Of a DNA stretch of 41,650 bases, positions 1 through 9,248 are shown in pieces; within the stretch, counting starts at the first letter, position 1, and every line of letters begins with the position of its first letter. The DNA comes from Lactifluus volemus. Taxonomy: Eukaryota; Basidiomycota; Agaricomycetes; Russulales; Russulaceae. The notes below the pieces were generated by a model, which was given only the letters and a program-made list of their open reading frames with translations, was not told where the DNA came from and did no database searches. Made by a program: the position numbers and the translations under genes. The stretch is from the NCBI GenBank assembly GCA_022376515.1, contig WTXI01000312.1, positions 1 to 41,650 of the forward strand, given 5' to 3'.

Positions 1-585
1 AACTTCTTCCATCAGCCAGAGCGTATCTTTGACATCCCCCAAACGATTCGGTTGTTTGGCCACCTAAGTTGGTTCAGGCCATCCAGTTTAGGCTTGAATT
101 TCAATCTGCCTTATGACGCCTCCATCCTTTTTTCCTCCTCAAAGATAATGCCTCATTCCGCGGGTCCCCGCGTGTGGAAAATCACGTGCAAAAGGTCGGA
201 TTGGCAACTCTCTTCTGTAGCACAGATATGCAGCCAGATTCTCCATTTCCGCACTAGCGTGGAGTCACTCAACATTGGCCTCGCGCGTCACTCCTTGGAA
301 TGGATCCAGCAAGACGAGATAGATTCCATTCTATGGTCCCAACTATTTCATTCATTTGCCTCTGTCCACAGTTTGGACATACATGCCCGGCTAGAGCCAT
401 TCATCGCAGCTGCGTTGCAGGGGCTCACGGAAGAATCAGCCGCCAAAGTATTCCCCTCACTACATAGCCTTTCCATTGTGGGGAAGGCGTCAGAGGAAAC
501 TGTGCAAGAAGGGATACAATCATTTGTCGCAGCTCGCCAGCACTCTTCTCACCCTGTTGCTATCTTTTTTAGCGAAGTTGATTGA
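1..585 (+). CDS. F-box/LRR protein copy A, C-terminal part (5' end outside window)
   Basis: The frame is open from base 1 to a TGA at 583-585 and gives about 194 residues. They match the C-terminal third of the intact paralogues B, D and E: the FDIPQTIRLFGHL block, the AQICSQIL block and the closing LEPFIAAALQGLT...SLHSLSI...SFVAARQ block. The F-box and first LRR-like part must lie left of the window. F-box proteins of this kind are expected to be substrate adaptors of SCF ubiquitin ligases, with the leucine-rich C-terminal region binding the target; that role is family knowledge. This copy is closest to the C-terminal pieces of broken copy C (23264-23637 and 25501-25731), in line with a duplicated block. 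Whether the complete gene is functional cannot be judged here. Confidence 0.8.
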   Translation, partial: NFFHQPERIFDIPQTIRLFGHLSWFRPSSLGLNFNLPYDASILFSSSKIMPHSAGPRVWKITCKRSDWQLSSVAQICSQILHFRTSVESLNIGLARHSLEWIQQDEIDSILWSQLFHSFASVHSLDIHARLEPFIAAALQGLTEESAAKVFPSLHSLSIVGKASEETVQEGIQSFVAARQHSSHPVAIFFSEVD

Positions 586-2101
586 AGACATCGCCATGAG
601 TAAGGTTGCCGCTGTGGTTGAAACCACCCTCATTTTCTTCTTTCCACTCTTTCCCTTTCCTCCTTCCATCCTTTGACCTCATCCCATTATTTTGGGTGAT
701 CTGACAGCGATCCTGGACTGCAGGTATATCGTATCACCAACCCCGTGCCCTATATCACACCTTCTACTCCGCAACGTCCCCTCAGCCACGAACCACCTTT
801 TATGCCTTGGCACAGTGCTATGTTACACTGGCCCGTCTCCCCTTGAATCTCTAATACCCGGTTTTGGATTGATGTTTTGTGCCTTGGTTCTCATGTTTCT
901 CCCCGTCGTTGTCGTTACTACTACATTGCGATAGTCTCGTGCCCCCCTTCACTTAACTAGCTCGTTTCTCATTCCTTACTAACGCTTTGAAATTATAGTT
1001 TGATTTCCGCTACGTCATGGTTGATGCCATTATCTTTGCTTTTGTATGACTGCGCCACGATCTACATCAGCTACCCCGTAGGTACGGTTTTGAAATGTAT
1101 TGAAAGATTGAGATTTGGAGAACGAAGGAGAAGCAGCCCCCTTCTATCAGATATTCTGGAAGTGGGTGAGAGCTCTGGCAGAAGCCAAGTAGGAGACGCG
1201 TGCGGAATGTGTACGCGTCCAAGTCAACGTGGGCCACACCACCAAGAACCCAGGAAAAAAAAGGTAGGAGAAAGGTACCAACCAATGAACAGTAAGACGC
1301 TGTGTGCTATGTGGAATACTCCCTTTACCTGTCTTGCAAACCAGCTTACACCTGCATCGACCAAGCATCTCAACTTGATTAAAACCGTATCCAAAGGTTC
1401 GCAAAGAGCGCGATGCTGTGCATGACCCAATTCGATGTGAGTGGCATGCCGCGGCATCGATCAGTCATTTATCCATTTTAGTGAGGAAGCATTCATGGTC
1501 ACGACTCGGAGTCAGCTCTTCCGAGACGTCATTTCACATTCAGCCCTCGAAACTTGGGATCTTCGCATGGGTTCTTGAAAGAAGATATTTGACATCGCCG
1601 ATCAGGGGGAGAAAGCTCGATATCGTCACCGGCAAGCTAGAGGTGGCGGGCGAGTGCTCCAACCGATGTGACGTGCAACTGAAGGATATTGAATGTAAGT
1701 CCCGTAAAAAAAAAAGAGTTGGCTCTAAAGGAGAGATGGACTCGGGAATGCTACATATACCCATTGGTCTTTTCGTTCCGCTTTAGTTAGAGGGGGTTGG
1801 GCTCACGTTGCATCGTTCCAAGTCCTTCTATTATGTCAGCTCTTCGCTCGCGGTAAGCTCGCGTAGTTCCGCACTCTGCATCCACGCGTGATATGTCTGT
1901 GATCAAGTGCTGTAGTGCCAACGCCAACTGAAGTCTCATTCGCGATTCTATTCTAAAAAAAAGTCTCGTCACGATTGTGACAGCGTGATAGTGTCACCGA
2001 CCCTCGGTGATTGCCGCGGTGTCGACTTCCGGCCGGGCAAGGTCGGAGCACGTTCCGGCTAAGCAACTGCACCCGCCAGCGAATCAATCGCTTTGATGCA
2101 A
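586..2101. other. Spacer between F-box copies A and B, repeated at 25732-26808
   Basis: About 1.5 kb without a supported gene apart from a short antisense NAT9-like scrap near 1820-1925. Several open frames exist, but none shows a recognisable domain and they are not kept in the second copy of the spacer. Stretches such as 690-940, 1000-1110 and 1730-2100 recur with small changes and deletions after the last piece of copy C, so this is duplicated intergenic DNA. Confidence 0.65.
1820..1925 (-). pseudogene. NAT9-like N-acetyltransferase N-terminal scrap, antisense, upstream of F-box B
   Basis: One minus frame reads WMQSAELRELTASEELT and then stops. This resembles the N-terminal motif of NAT9-like GNAT acetyltransferases (…HEWMxSEELxxLTASEPLxLExEY…). 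Only this short exon-like piece remains; the acetyl-CoA binding region is absent. The same scrap, differently decayed, lies upstream of D and E. I infer that an ancestral F-box gene stood head-to-head with a NAT9-like gene and that duplication copied only its first coding part. The family identification comes from memory of the motif and is moderate. Confidence 0.45.
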
Positions 2102-3615
2102 ATGGATGGTCACTCCATAGGCTCAAATAGCAAAAACGTTGTTGCACCCCACCGCAAGGGATTGTTTATTCAATCCGGACCAGGTAAGACTCATCAACTA
2201 CTAAAACCACAACGATTGCTGAGCTGTGCGGTGTGGTGTCGGTACTAGCCCTGGTGTTCCCACGAATCACAATCGAATCTCTCCCCGACACTGTCCTCCT
2301 AGAAATATTCGAATTTTATCTCAGATACATATGGGATTGGGAGACACTGGTGCACGTATGCCGAATGTGGCGATTCGTCGTTTTTGGATCACCAATCCGT
2401 CTAGATCTGCGACTTATTTGCACGGAGGGAACACCTGTCAGGAAGTCGTTGGATGTCTGGCCAGCATTTCCCCTCGTTCTCCGATCTTATACCGAGTCGA
2501 AATTGGATAGCTCCGAAGACAGTTTCGACAACCTCGTTGCCGCATTGGAGCACTGTGATCGCGTACGCCAGATCGACATCACCAATCCAGCAGATTTTCT
2601 ATGGAAAAAACTTGTCACGGCAATGGATGAACCATTTACAGCATTGAGATCACTTTGCTTTGATTCACTTGGTGAGGCGGTTCCTCTCCCCGATACATTC
2701 TTGAACGGATCCTACCCGTGTCTCCAATATCTCGATCTTTCGTCATTATCATTTCCTTCGCTTCCACGACTACTCTTGTCTACAAGCGACCTCACATATC
2801 TTCGTCTTTTCGATATACCTAATTCCGGGTACATTTCTCCCGAGACAATGGCTACATGCCTGTCTGCGCTGCCAAAGCTCAAATCCCTCTTTATCCATTT
2901 CAGGTTTCAGACGCCTCACCCTCAACCAAGGAACCGACCTGTACCGCCACAGACCCGGTTTGTCCTCCCCGCTCTCACAGAGTTGACATTCAAAGGTGTG
3001 AGCGAGTACCTGGAAGTCCTCGTGGGCCGAATCGATGCCCCTCTACTCGATGACTTCACGATAGTCTTCTTCTATCGACTTGTGTTTTACACCCCCCAAA
3101 TTATTCGGTTCTTTGGTCACCTAGACTCATTCAGGTCACCCAGTCTAGACTTGGTATTCAATTCTCGCGAGGCTTCTCTCCCTGTTCCCTCAAGAACGAA
3201 ACATTTTTCTCACTCGTGGCGAATCTACCGCAAAAGGTTCGACTGGAAAGTCTTTTCTTTATTGCAAATATGCAGCCGGATTCTGCCCTTCAGAGACCGC
3301 TCTAGCGTGAACGTTCTCAACATCGTATCCTGGTCACGTCCAGATCCTGACAACATGGATCCCACGTTATGGCTCCAACTTTTTCACTCATTTCCCTCTG
3401 TCCAGAAACTTCAAATAAACGTCGCGCTGGAACCGTTTATCGCAGCAGCTTTACAAGGGCTCACGGGGGAATCAGCCGCCGATGTGCTCCCCTCGCTATA
3501 CAGCCTTTCCTTTTTCGGGGATAGGTCAGACGACTCGGAAGCTGCACCACATGGCATACAATCATTTATCGCGGCCCGCCAGCACAGCGGCCACCCGGTA
3601 GACTTAATCCGCTAG
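2102..3615 (+). CDS. F-box/LRR-like protein copy B (intact, two exons)
   Basis: Proposed join 2102-2183 and 2249-3615, giving 482 residues. Exon 1 starts MDGHSIGS and encodes 27 codons plus one base. The 65-bp intron (2184-2248) has GT...AG ends, and the same phase-1 intron position occurs in C, D and E, which decides this start over the ATG at 2233 inside the intron. The F-box lies at about residues 35-75: LPDTVLLEIFEFYL, then WETLVHVCRMWRFVVF. Leucine-rich stretches follow, ending with LEPFIAAALQGLT and FIAARQHSGHP. Expected role, from the family, is SCF ubiquitin-ligase adaptor; the target is unknown. No frameshift or internal stop is seen. The nearest relative in the window is D at 26809. 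Confidence 0.85.
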
Positions 3616-4795
3616 AGGCGAGGACATCGTAAGGTCAGTGTGCCAGCTATTTTTTTTTTTGTTACAAGTCCCTCGTTATATTCTTCCACTCGTCCGCTTT
3701 CCTCTTACCATTTGCCCATTATATTTCGTCTGACAGCGATTCTGGACAGCATGTATGCCACCAACCTGTGCCTTATGGCCCATCTTATTCCTCAACGTCA
3801 CAACCACTTAATAATACGCTGCATGTTTAGTGCTATGTTACACTTGCCACTGGAATACAGGCCCGGGAGCATACAAAAGGAGGGGCTAGGGAGACTTACA
3901 TTCAGAGAGCTGTGGCATCAAGTAGCAACGTGGAGACTATCACAAATGCAGTGTAACGATATGAAAGGGAGGGGTAATCAACTTAATGGGACCAGGATGC
4001 AAGGAAAGGCTTCGTAATAGGAAAATGGGTTGTGAACTGAGGCAGACCCTAGGAGACTGACAGAAATGAGAAACGAATCAGCGGGGTCATAAAAAGCATA
4101 AGGAGATACAAGGCGCTCCAGAACAACCAGAGACACGTGGGGTCGTCTTTTGGTTCACCGTGACCTAGAACTGAGACACCTGGAAGATATGTATGAGACA
4201 ATATATTCTCACACATAGGGTCCAGTGTGACTGTCTCGACGTATGGCATGCGGGTCTCCACTTTGTGCCTGAACAAGTCGACCGCAGAGTATAATGACGG
4301 TGTTGTGACGACCTTTAATCCTGTGACCAGACGGAAGTTTGCTTCCAGCTCAGGGCCCCCGGCCCGCGCGCCGAGCGCAAGCGCGACGCGAGACGAATTG
4401 TAAATCCCGCATCGTGATGTGTGTTACTGTGCTTCTGCCAGAAGGTTTCGATCTCCCCATGTATGCGAGTTGTGCTAAATCAAGGATGTGCGTACCTTCC
4501 GGTCAACCCATTCGTCCTTTGGCATCCACCACACCCGGTGTTTCCACCTCCGGCGCCTTCTCAGTGGCGACCGCCAACGACTGTGCAGCACCGCACAGAG
4601 AGCCTGAGGTCGATCGTGCGAAAGTCAGACATCACGTACTGTGCATGTGTATGTGCACCAGCACACTATGATATCGTCCGTGGGGTACGGAAAGCAAGGT
4701 GGCGCCGACGAGAGTAACGGCCGCCCTGGTGGAAGTGGCGTCTTCGGGTCTTCTTCAAAGCAAAAATTCGCACGTGGCTGGAAAGGGCGGCACTA
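3616..4795. other. 3' flank of F-box B, duplicated at 28299-29190
   Basis: No supported gene. A T-run lies at 3650-3660 just after the stop. The stretch to about 4500 is clearly similar to 28299-29190 downstream of copy D, for example around 4080-4160 and 4260-4430, and then diverges. Short open frames on both strands are not conserved as proteins between the two copies, so they are treated as chance. Confidence 0.6.
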
Positions 4796-4859
4796 CAGCG
4801 GTTCCGGAAAATCATGTCCCGGCGCTCTGAACTGAGCTCGAAAATCACGAAAATGTAAA
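4796..4859 (+). repeat. Left terminal inverted repeat of the Tc1/mariner-type element
   Basis: It begins CAGCGGTTCCGG directly after TA (4794-4795) and pairs with 6361-6423 in reverse complement over about 63 bases. Confidence 0.88.
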
Positions 4860-4914
4860 AAAATTAAAAAAATCAGGAATCTCGTCAATTTCTCTCAAAC
4901 TACCTGGAAAAGAC

Positions 4915-5283
4915 ATGGTTTACCATCATATCGGCCCTGACATGAAGCAGCTCGCTCTGCAGCTCCTTGAACAAGGTTGGGAGATCAAAGATGTGGCAGA
5001 GGTTCTTGGAGTTTCTTCGAAGAGCATTGGGCACTGTTCAGATAACTACAATGCCGAGGGTCGTGTAGATCCTCCTTCTGTCCTTCGAGGTCGCACACAC
5101 ACTTTGACGGCTAATGCTATTCAGGAGTTGCATGATGTTTTCTCGAGGTTCACTCCACAGTCACAAAGCCTTCCCAAGACTTGGACGAAGACGCTGCAGA
5201 TGTCTCGGAAGCGAACTCGCTCGACCTCGACCTTCTGTTCGCAGAGACGACCATCCCCATCCTACATGTCCGCCACGTTGTGA
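4915..5283 (+). CDS. Tc1/mariner-like transposase N-terminal DNA-binding region, truncated and fused
   Basis: The first 75-80 residues (MVYHHIGPDMKQLAL…LGVSSKSIGH…LRGRTHTLTANAIQELHD) look like the helix-turn-helix region found at the N-terminus of basidiomycete Tc1/IS630-type transposases, which binds the terminal repeats. The similarity stops near 5140. The remaining frame is out of phase with the APH-like sequence behind it, so the C-terminal tail is probably meaningless. No DDE/DDD catalytic residues are present anywhere in the element. A short DNA-binding protein could still be made and compete for the repeats, but that is speculation. Confidence 0.6.
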   Translation: MVYHHIGPDMKQLALQLLEQGWEIKDVAEVLGVSSKSIGHCSDNYNAEGRVDPPSVLRGRTHTLTANAIQELHDVFSRFTPQSQSLPKTWTKTLQMSRKRTRSTSTFCSQRRPSPSYMSATL

Positions 5284-5860
5284 AACATCAATGGGACTCC
5301 TTGGTCGTCATGGACTACATCCCAGGTCCAACACTGGCTCACATTTGGCCCACCTTTTCGACGTGGTGGAAAATCCGTGTGGCTTTTACATTACACCGCC
5401 TGGCCCACTGAGCGTGTAATGAGCACGGATATGTGAATACCCCATATCTGGTCAAGTTCAATCTTATCCGCCTCGTATTCTGGACTCTCAGCCTTTTTCA
5501 ACGAGCGCCACCAGGTGGCAACGGATGCCAACAAGTTGCCTCGAGATGGCCCCTTGAGGAACGATTTATTCGACAATTCCAAACCTCTCGTTCTCACACA
5601 TCAGGATCTCAACCTTTCGAAAAGTCATCGTTGGGGAACATGGTCCACCTTTGGATCGTTGACTGGGAATGGGCAGGATATTATCCACCGTGGTTTGAGT
5701 ATGTGGCGATGCGGTGGCAGAATGAGGATGACAATGTTAGTGGAACAAACAACGAGTTTTGGGAGGCATCAGTCCCTTTTATTTGTGGACCACTAGTATA
5801 TTTCAAGGTGGAAAGGTGGCTGTGGAGAATGTCACCGGGCTTGTACTTTAGTCGAATGAA
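5160..5860 (+). pseudogene. APH-family kinase-like gene, decayed, captured inside the transposon
   Basis: Pieces in different frames match the fungal APH (aminoglycoside phosphotransferase-like) kinase pattern in the right order: VVMDYIPGPTL (near 5300-5335), LVLTHQDLN as catalytic loop (near 5586-5612), then LWIVDWEWAGYYPPWFEYVA as the metal-binding DW segment (near 5648-5707). A stop at 5409-5411 and at least two frame changes, one between the catalytic loop and the DW segment, rule out one kinase product. The N-terminal nucleotide-binding lobe is missing. These proteins usually act on small molecules or are of unknown role. The copy lies wholly inside the inverted repeats, hence captured host DNA. 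Confidence 0.68.
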
Positions 5861-5972
5861 TATGCTGCTGTATCGTCCTGATTCAGACTCCATAGAAGCA
5901 ATAGTTTGGTATGACAATCTGATGCTCATTCATAGAACTTGGGGCCACGTTCACTTTGTGATGAGCGGGTAA

Positions 5973-6360
5973 AGCAAATCTTAAGCATTGGCTGTGTAAC
6001 ACTGATCTCTTCTAAGCAAATTGCAGGGACGAGTGTCAGTTTTTTTATGGGACTGGAATGCTTCTAACACATACCCTGCAACACCCTTATGTCTTCTTCA
6101 GTAGTCAGCTCCTCGTCCTGTTTCTGCTCTGTCAAACCCAACATGTTACAATGAAGCCGTTGAGGTGGTAGTAGCACTTCCGTCTGAATTAGAGTCCTGT
6201 TCAACACGATCACTCCTGTTTGGAGAAGAAGGGAGCCAAAATTCGTCCTTAGAGGTTGTGAGCACCATGAGAAGTGATAAGCGAAGGTGAAGACGATGTA
6301 CTTGAACTCAGAAATGTAGATACAGGCGGAGTAGTGGTTTTTTTAATAAGTTTCTATTTA
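5973..6360. other. Right part of the Tc1/mariner-type element without a recognisable gene
   Basis: About 390 bp between the kinase relic and the right inverted repeat. No domain, intron signal or repeat that I can name; AT-rich toward the repeat. Confidence 0.5.
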
Positions 6361-6423
6361 TTTACATTTTCATGATTTTCGAGCTCAGTTCAGAGCACGG
6401 GACATGATTTTCCGGAACCGCTG
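6361..6423 (-). repeat. Right terminal inverted repeat of the Tc1/mariner-type element
   Basis: Reverse complement of 4796-4859 with two mismatches and one missing base; followed by TA at 6424-6425. Confidence 0.88.
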
Positions 6424-6669
6424 TAGTGGTACTGCTCGGACTTAGACACGGTAATAGTGGTTAGTACCCTCAACCCGTTCAATACTAGTATATGAGAAAC
6501 GATTACAAAAAATAAATAAATTCCAATGTCATTCCGAAAGAGTACAGAAAAAAGGTTTCACAATCACAGAGGTACAGTCACATCAATTCGAGTACATTGT
6601 CCAACAAAATCCATTTCATCAGCTATTTCAGAACATGCCCCATAAGTCCAGGCCAAGAAAGCTGCACTA

Positions 6670-7077
6670 CTAGTACGTGCCGCTTGGATGAGGCGGATGA
6701 TACCCCGGGCCGTACGGCGCATAATGCGAGGATGTGCTGGAGGTGTGTGACGTAGTACGAGTGGTAGAGCTTGAGTGGGACGTAGGAGTAGTAGAGCTTG
6801 AGTGTGATGTAGGAATGGAGGAGGTGGAGGTTGTGCGTGATGTAGGAATGGAGGAGGTTGAAGTTGTACGTGATGTAGAATTGGTGGAGATTGTTGTGGA
6901 GGAAGGGGGGCCCACGGTGCTAGAAGTGGTGGTGTCGGCCCAACGTTTGGCGAGGTAGCCAGCTGCCACCTTGGCATCCGGAGCAGTTTGGTCAAGCAGA
7001 TGTGCTTGTAAGAAGGAGAGGAACAAGTAGGCAAAGTAGACGGCGATGACAAGGAGGCTGAGGCGTAAATTCAGCAT
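6670..7077 (-). CDS. Small Ser/Thr-rich protein with N-terminal hydrophobic segment (putative secreted or anchored)
   Basis: Single frame of 135 residues. Residues about 5-28 are strongly hydrophobic (LSLLVIAVYFAYLFLSF), fitting a signal peptide or signal anchor. From about residue 49 the protein is almost only Ser and Thr with imperfect repeats of the type TSRTTSTSSIP, then a short Pro/Tyr/His tail. Such regions are usually O-glycosylated at the cell surface; that is general knowledge, not seen here. The ATG lies in an acceptable context and a TAAATAG box sits about 50 bp upstream. No homologue is recognised. The low-complexity repeat could make this frame open by chance. Confidence 0.5.
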   Translation of the reverse strand: MLNLRLSLLVIAVYFAYLFLSFLQAHLLDQTAPDAKVAAGYLAKRWADTTTSSTVGPPSSTTISTNSTSRTTSTSSIPTSRTTSTSSIPTSHSSSTTPTSHSSSTTRTTSHTSSTSSHYAPYGPGYHPPHPSGTY

Positions 7078-7125
7078 GGTTGGCTCGGGTGAGGATGCGG
7101 GATGGTGGAGCCATGGAGAGGAAGC

Positions 7126-7132
7126 TATTTAT
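7126..7132 (-). promoter_or_regulatory. TATA-like box of the Ser/Thr-rich ORF
   Basis: TAAATAG on the minus strand about 50 bp before the ATG at 7077. Confidence 0.3.
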
Positions 7133-7517
7133 CTGAATGCTCCTTCCAAGTGTGCGCAGCGATCCTTCCTCATAATGTTGCGCCCAGGCAGCGCCCTAGG
7201 AGATATGGGTGACTTTGTCACGCTGCTGTAGATGTGCTGAGCTGGATGTTTGCGGGCTGTTCTGCACATGGTGCGCGCGCATTTTGGGCGGTCTAGCCAA
7301 TGGCGCAACAGCTCTGGTCTCCGCTGACATTCCGTTTATTTCCAGAAGCATTGGTTGAGGACACCAGATAATAGGAACACACGACGATTTGTGGAGCGCT
7401 GGATGTGACTGTCTCGTTATTTCAGAAGGGTCAAGTGACCCACTGGCCGCCCGTAAATGGAAAAGTACCTCACTCGTGCCCAGGACATCACTGGCGGTCA
7501 ACCTGTTTTTGATCCAA
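7133..7517. other. Upstream region of F-box copy C, no gene recognised
   Basis: A minus-strand open frame crosses it but shows no motif. Unlike B, D and E, no NAT9-like scrap is visible here. Confidence 0.5.
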
Positions 7518-8508
7518 ATGGATGGCCGTTCCACTGGCACAGGATCAAACTGCAGAAGCGTTCAAGGTGTTGTACCTCAATGGAAGAAATCGTTGATTCA
7601 ACAAGAATTAGGTAAGACTCGTCAGGAACAACCATAACGATGGCTGAGTTGCGTCGTCATGGTGTGGTGTAGGCCAGCCAGAATCCCAACGACTCACAAT
7701 CGGATCTCTCCCCGACATTGTCCTCCTAGACATATTCGATTTTTATCGGGACAAAGATGGACGTCCATCTGATTGGCAGACGCTGGTGCATGTATGCCAA
7801 CGATGGCGATACCTCGTTTTTGAATCACCGATCCGTCTCAATCTGCAACTATCTTGCACAAAGATAACACCTGTGAGAAAACTGTTGCATGTCTGGCCAG
7901 CATCACTTCCTATCACTATCCGGTTCCTCTACAGCAAGTACATGTGGTCGGAATGGGACAACCCCGTAGACGGCATCGACAACATCGTTGCCGCATTGAA
8001 GCATTGTGATCGCATACGCAAGATTTATATCGCCATTGGCAATACAGAGGAGTATCTCTGGGAAGATATTTTCACGGCAATGCAGGGACAATTTCCAATC
8101 TTGAGATCTCTTTCGTTTTGCTCACTTCGTGGGGTGAGGACCCTACCCGATACATTCTTCAACTTGAATGGATCCGCCCCGTGTCTACAACATCTCACTC
8201 TCCGGCAAATCTCATTCCCGTCGTTGCCACGACTCCTCCTGTCCACAGGTGACCTCACATCTCTTCGACTTTTCTATATACCTACTTCTGGGTACATTTC
8301 ACCTGTGACAATGGCCGCATCCCTGTCTGCGTTGCCAAAGCTCGAATCCCTTGTCATCAACTTCAGATATCCGACACCTCACCCTCAACGAAGAGACAGA
8401 CCTGTACTTCCACCGACCCGGTTTGCTCTCCCTACTCTAACTGAGTTGGTATTTCAAGGTGTCAGCGAGTATTTGGAAGTCCTCGCGGCACGGATCGATA
8501 CTCCTCTA
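7518..8508 (+). pseudogene. F-box/LRR copy C, piece 1 (N-terminal half)
   Basis: Exon 1 is 7518-7611 (MDGRSTGT…, 31 codons plus one base), intron 7612-7672, exon 2 from 7673. The phase-1 intron matches B, D and E. The F-box is complete (LPDIVLLDIFDFY, then WQTLVHVCQRWRYLVF) and the LRR-like part is open up to AARIDTPL. At 8507-8508 the coding sequence is cut by an inverted-repeat element; the frame runs into it and stops at 8538. Coding resumes at 23264. Without the insertions the pieces would cover a complete family member, so C was a good gene when hit. A truncated F-box protein of about 300 residues could still be made from this piece. Confidence 0.85.
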
Positions 8509-8523
8509 CATCGTGGAAACTTC
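8509..8523 (+). repeat. Left terminal inverted repeat of the TA-flanked element
   Basis: CATCGTGGAAACTTC; 12 of 15 bases match the reverse complement of 23247-23261. Preceded by TA. Confidence 0.65.
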
Positions 8524-8639
8524 TGGAAAAATGTTTGACAAGGGTAACCCTGGCCATTTTGGGATTATCATTTAATATTATTTAACAAGTTATTGCAATC
8601 CCTTGTCATACCTTGTAATATATTTTTATCATAATAATA

Positions 8640-8760
8640 TTTTGACCAGGGATTGTCAATGATAACAATCCCTGATAATGATAAGATTGTATTGACCTAG
8701 TAATAACTTGGGATAACAATCCCTGATGATGATAAGATTATCATGTCAAGGTATTGTTGA
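8640..8760. repeat. Subterminal tandem repeats of about 55-60 bp, continued at 16613-16740
   Basis: Units built around AACTTGGGATAACAATCCCTGATGATGATAAG-like sequence occur here and resume after the nested retrotransposon at 16618-16735, giving four or five imperfect units. They contain short GGGATTGT/ACAATCCC palindromes and were interrupted by the gypsy insertion at GTTGA. Subterminal repeats often bind transposases; that role is an inference. Confidence 0.55.
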
Positions 8761-9212
8761 TGTTAGGGACTAGCTGTTCCTAGTTCCTAAAATAGGATCA
8801 AGTGTTTCAGGAGGACCAACAGAGACGTGAGTCTGAATTGGGTCTAGCTAAGTTATAGCACTTAGAGGGCTTCAAGAGAGAAAGGAAGAGGGATCACAAG
8901 GGGATTTGTGAGGAGGTTCAAGAGGCTAGTATTGGAGAGAAGTCCAAGCTGAAGAGCAAGGACACAAATCGAGGAGTCTTTATATACTGTACAGGGCAAA
9001 GGGCGAGTGACATCAGTAATGATGTCATGAGCCTGGATCTAACTACGACGTCATCGAAGTTCTAGGCTAATGATGTCATAAGAGTCACTATGAGTCATGA
9101 ACATACTGTTCCGTGTCGTACAAGGTGAGGCTCTGTCCGTAAGCGAGAATGTAGACGGAAATGAAAAGACATGAGGTAGTAGGGAGGCAGAGGTCCAGAT
9201 GAATCCGTAACA
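8761..9212 (-). repeat. LTR (3' LTR in element sense), 452 bp
   Basis: TG...CA ends; identical by reading to 16161-16612. Left flank GTTGA. Confidence 0.95.
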
Positions 9213-9248
9213 TTACCTCCCGTCTTAGGTGATTGTCCCACCAATCAC

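Larger units (their letters stand above)
4796..6423 (+). mobile_element. Tc1/mariner-type transposon carrying a captured kinase fragment
   Basis: Inverted repeats of about 63 bp start CAGCGGTTCCGG at both ends (4796-4859 and 6361-6423) and differ by two bases and one indel. They are flanked by TA at 4794-4795 and 6424-6425, the target duplication of the Tc1/mariner superfamily. The 1628-bp element encodes a transposase N-terminal helix-turn-helix region at 4915 but no DDE catalytic domain. That part is replaced by sequence resembling a fungal aminoglycoside-phosphotransferase (APH) family kinase. The element should therefore be non-autonomous. Seen directly: repeats, TA flanks, both coding pieces. 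Inferred: gene capture. Confidence 0.82.

Noticed and set aside
1000..1425. 141-codon open frame in the A-B spacer
   Set aside because: No motif, and the corresponding part of the duplicate spacer near 26230 lacks most of it; treated as chance.
3640..4017. 125-codon frame after F-box B
   Set aside because: The duplicate at 28321 has a different protein and different ends, so the frame is not under selection.
7196..7540. 114-codon minus frame upstream of F-box C
   Set aside because: Overlaps the conserved F-box exon 1 antisense and shows no motif.
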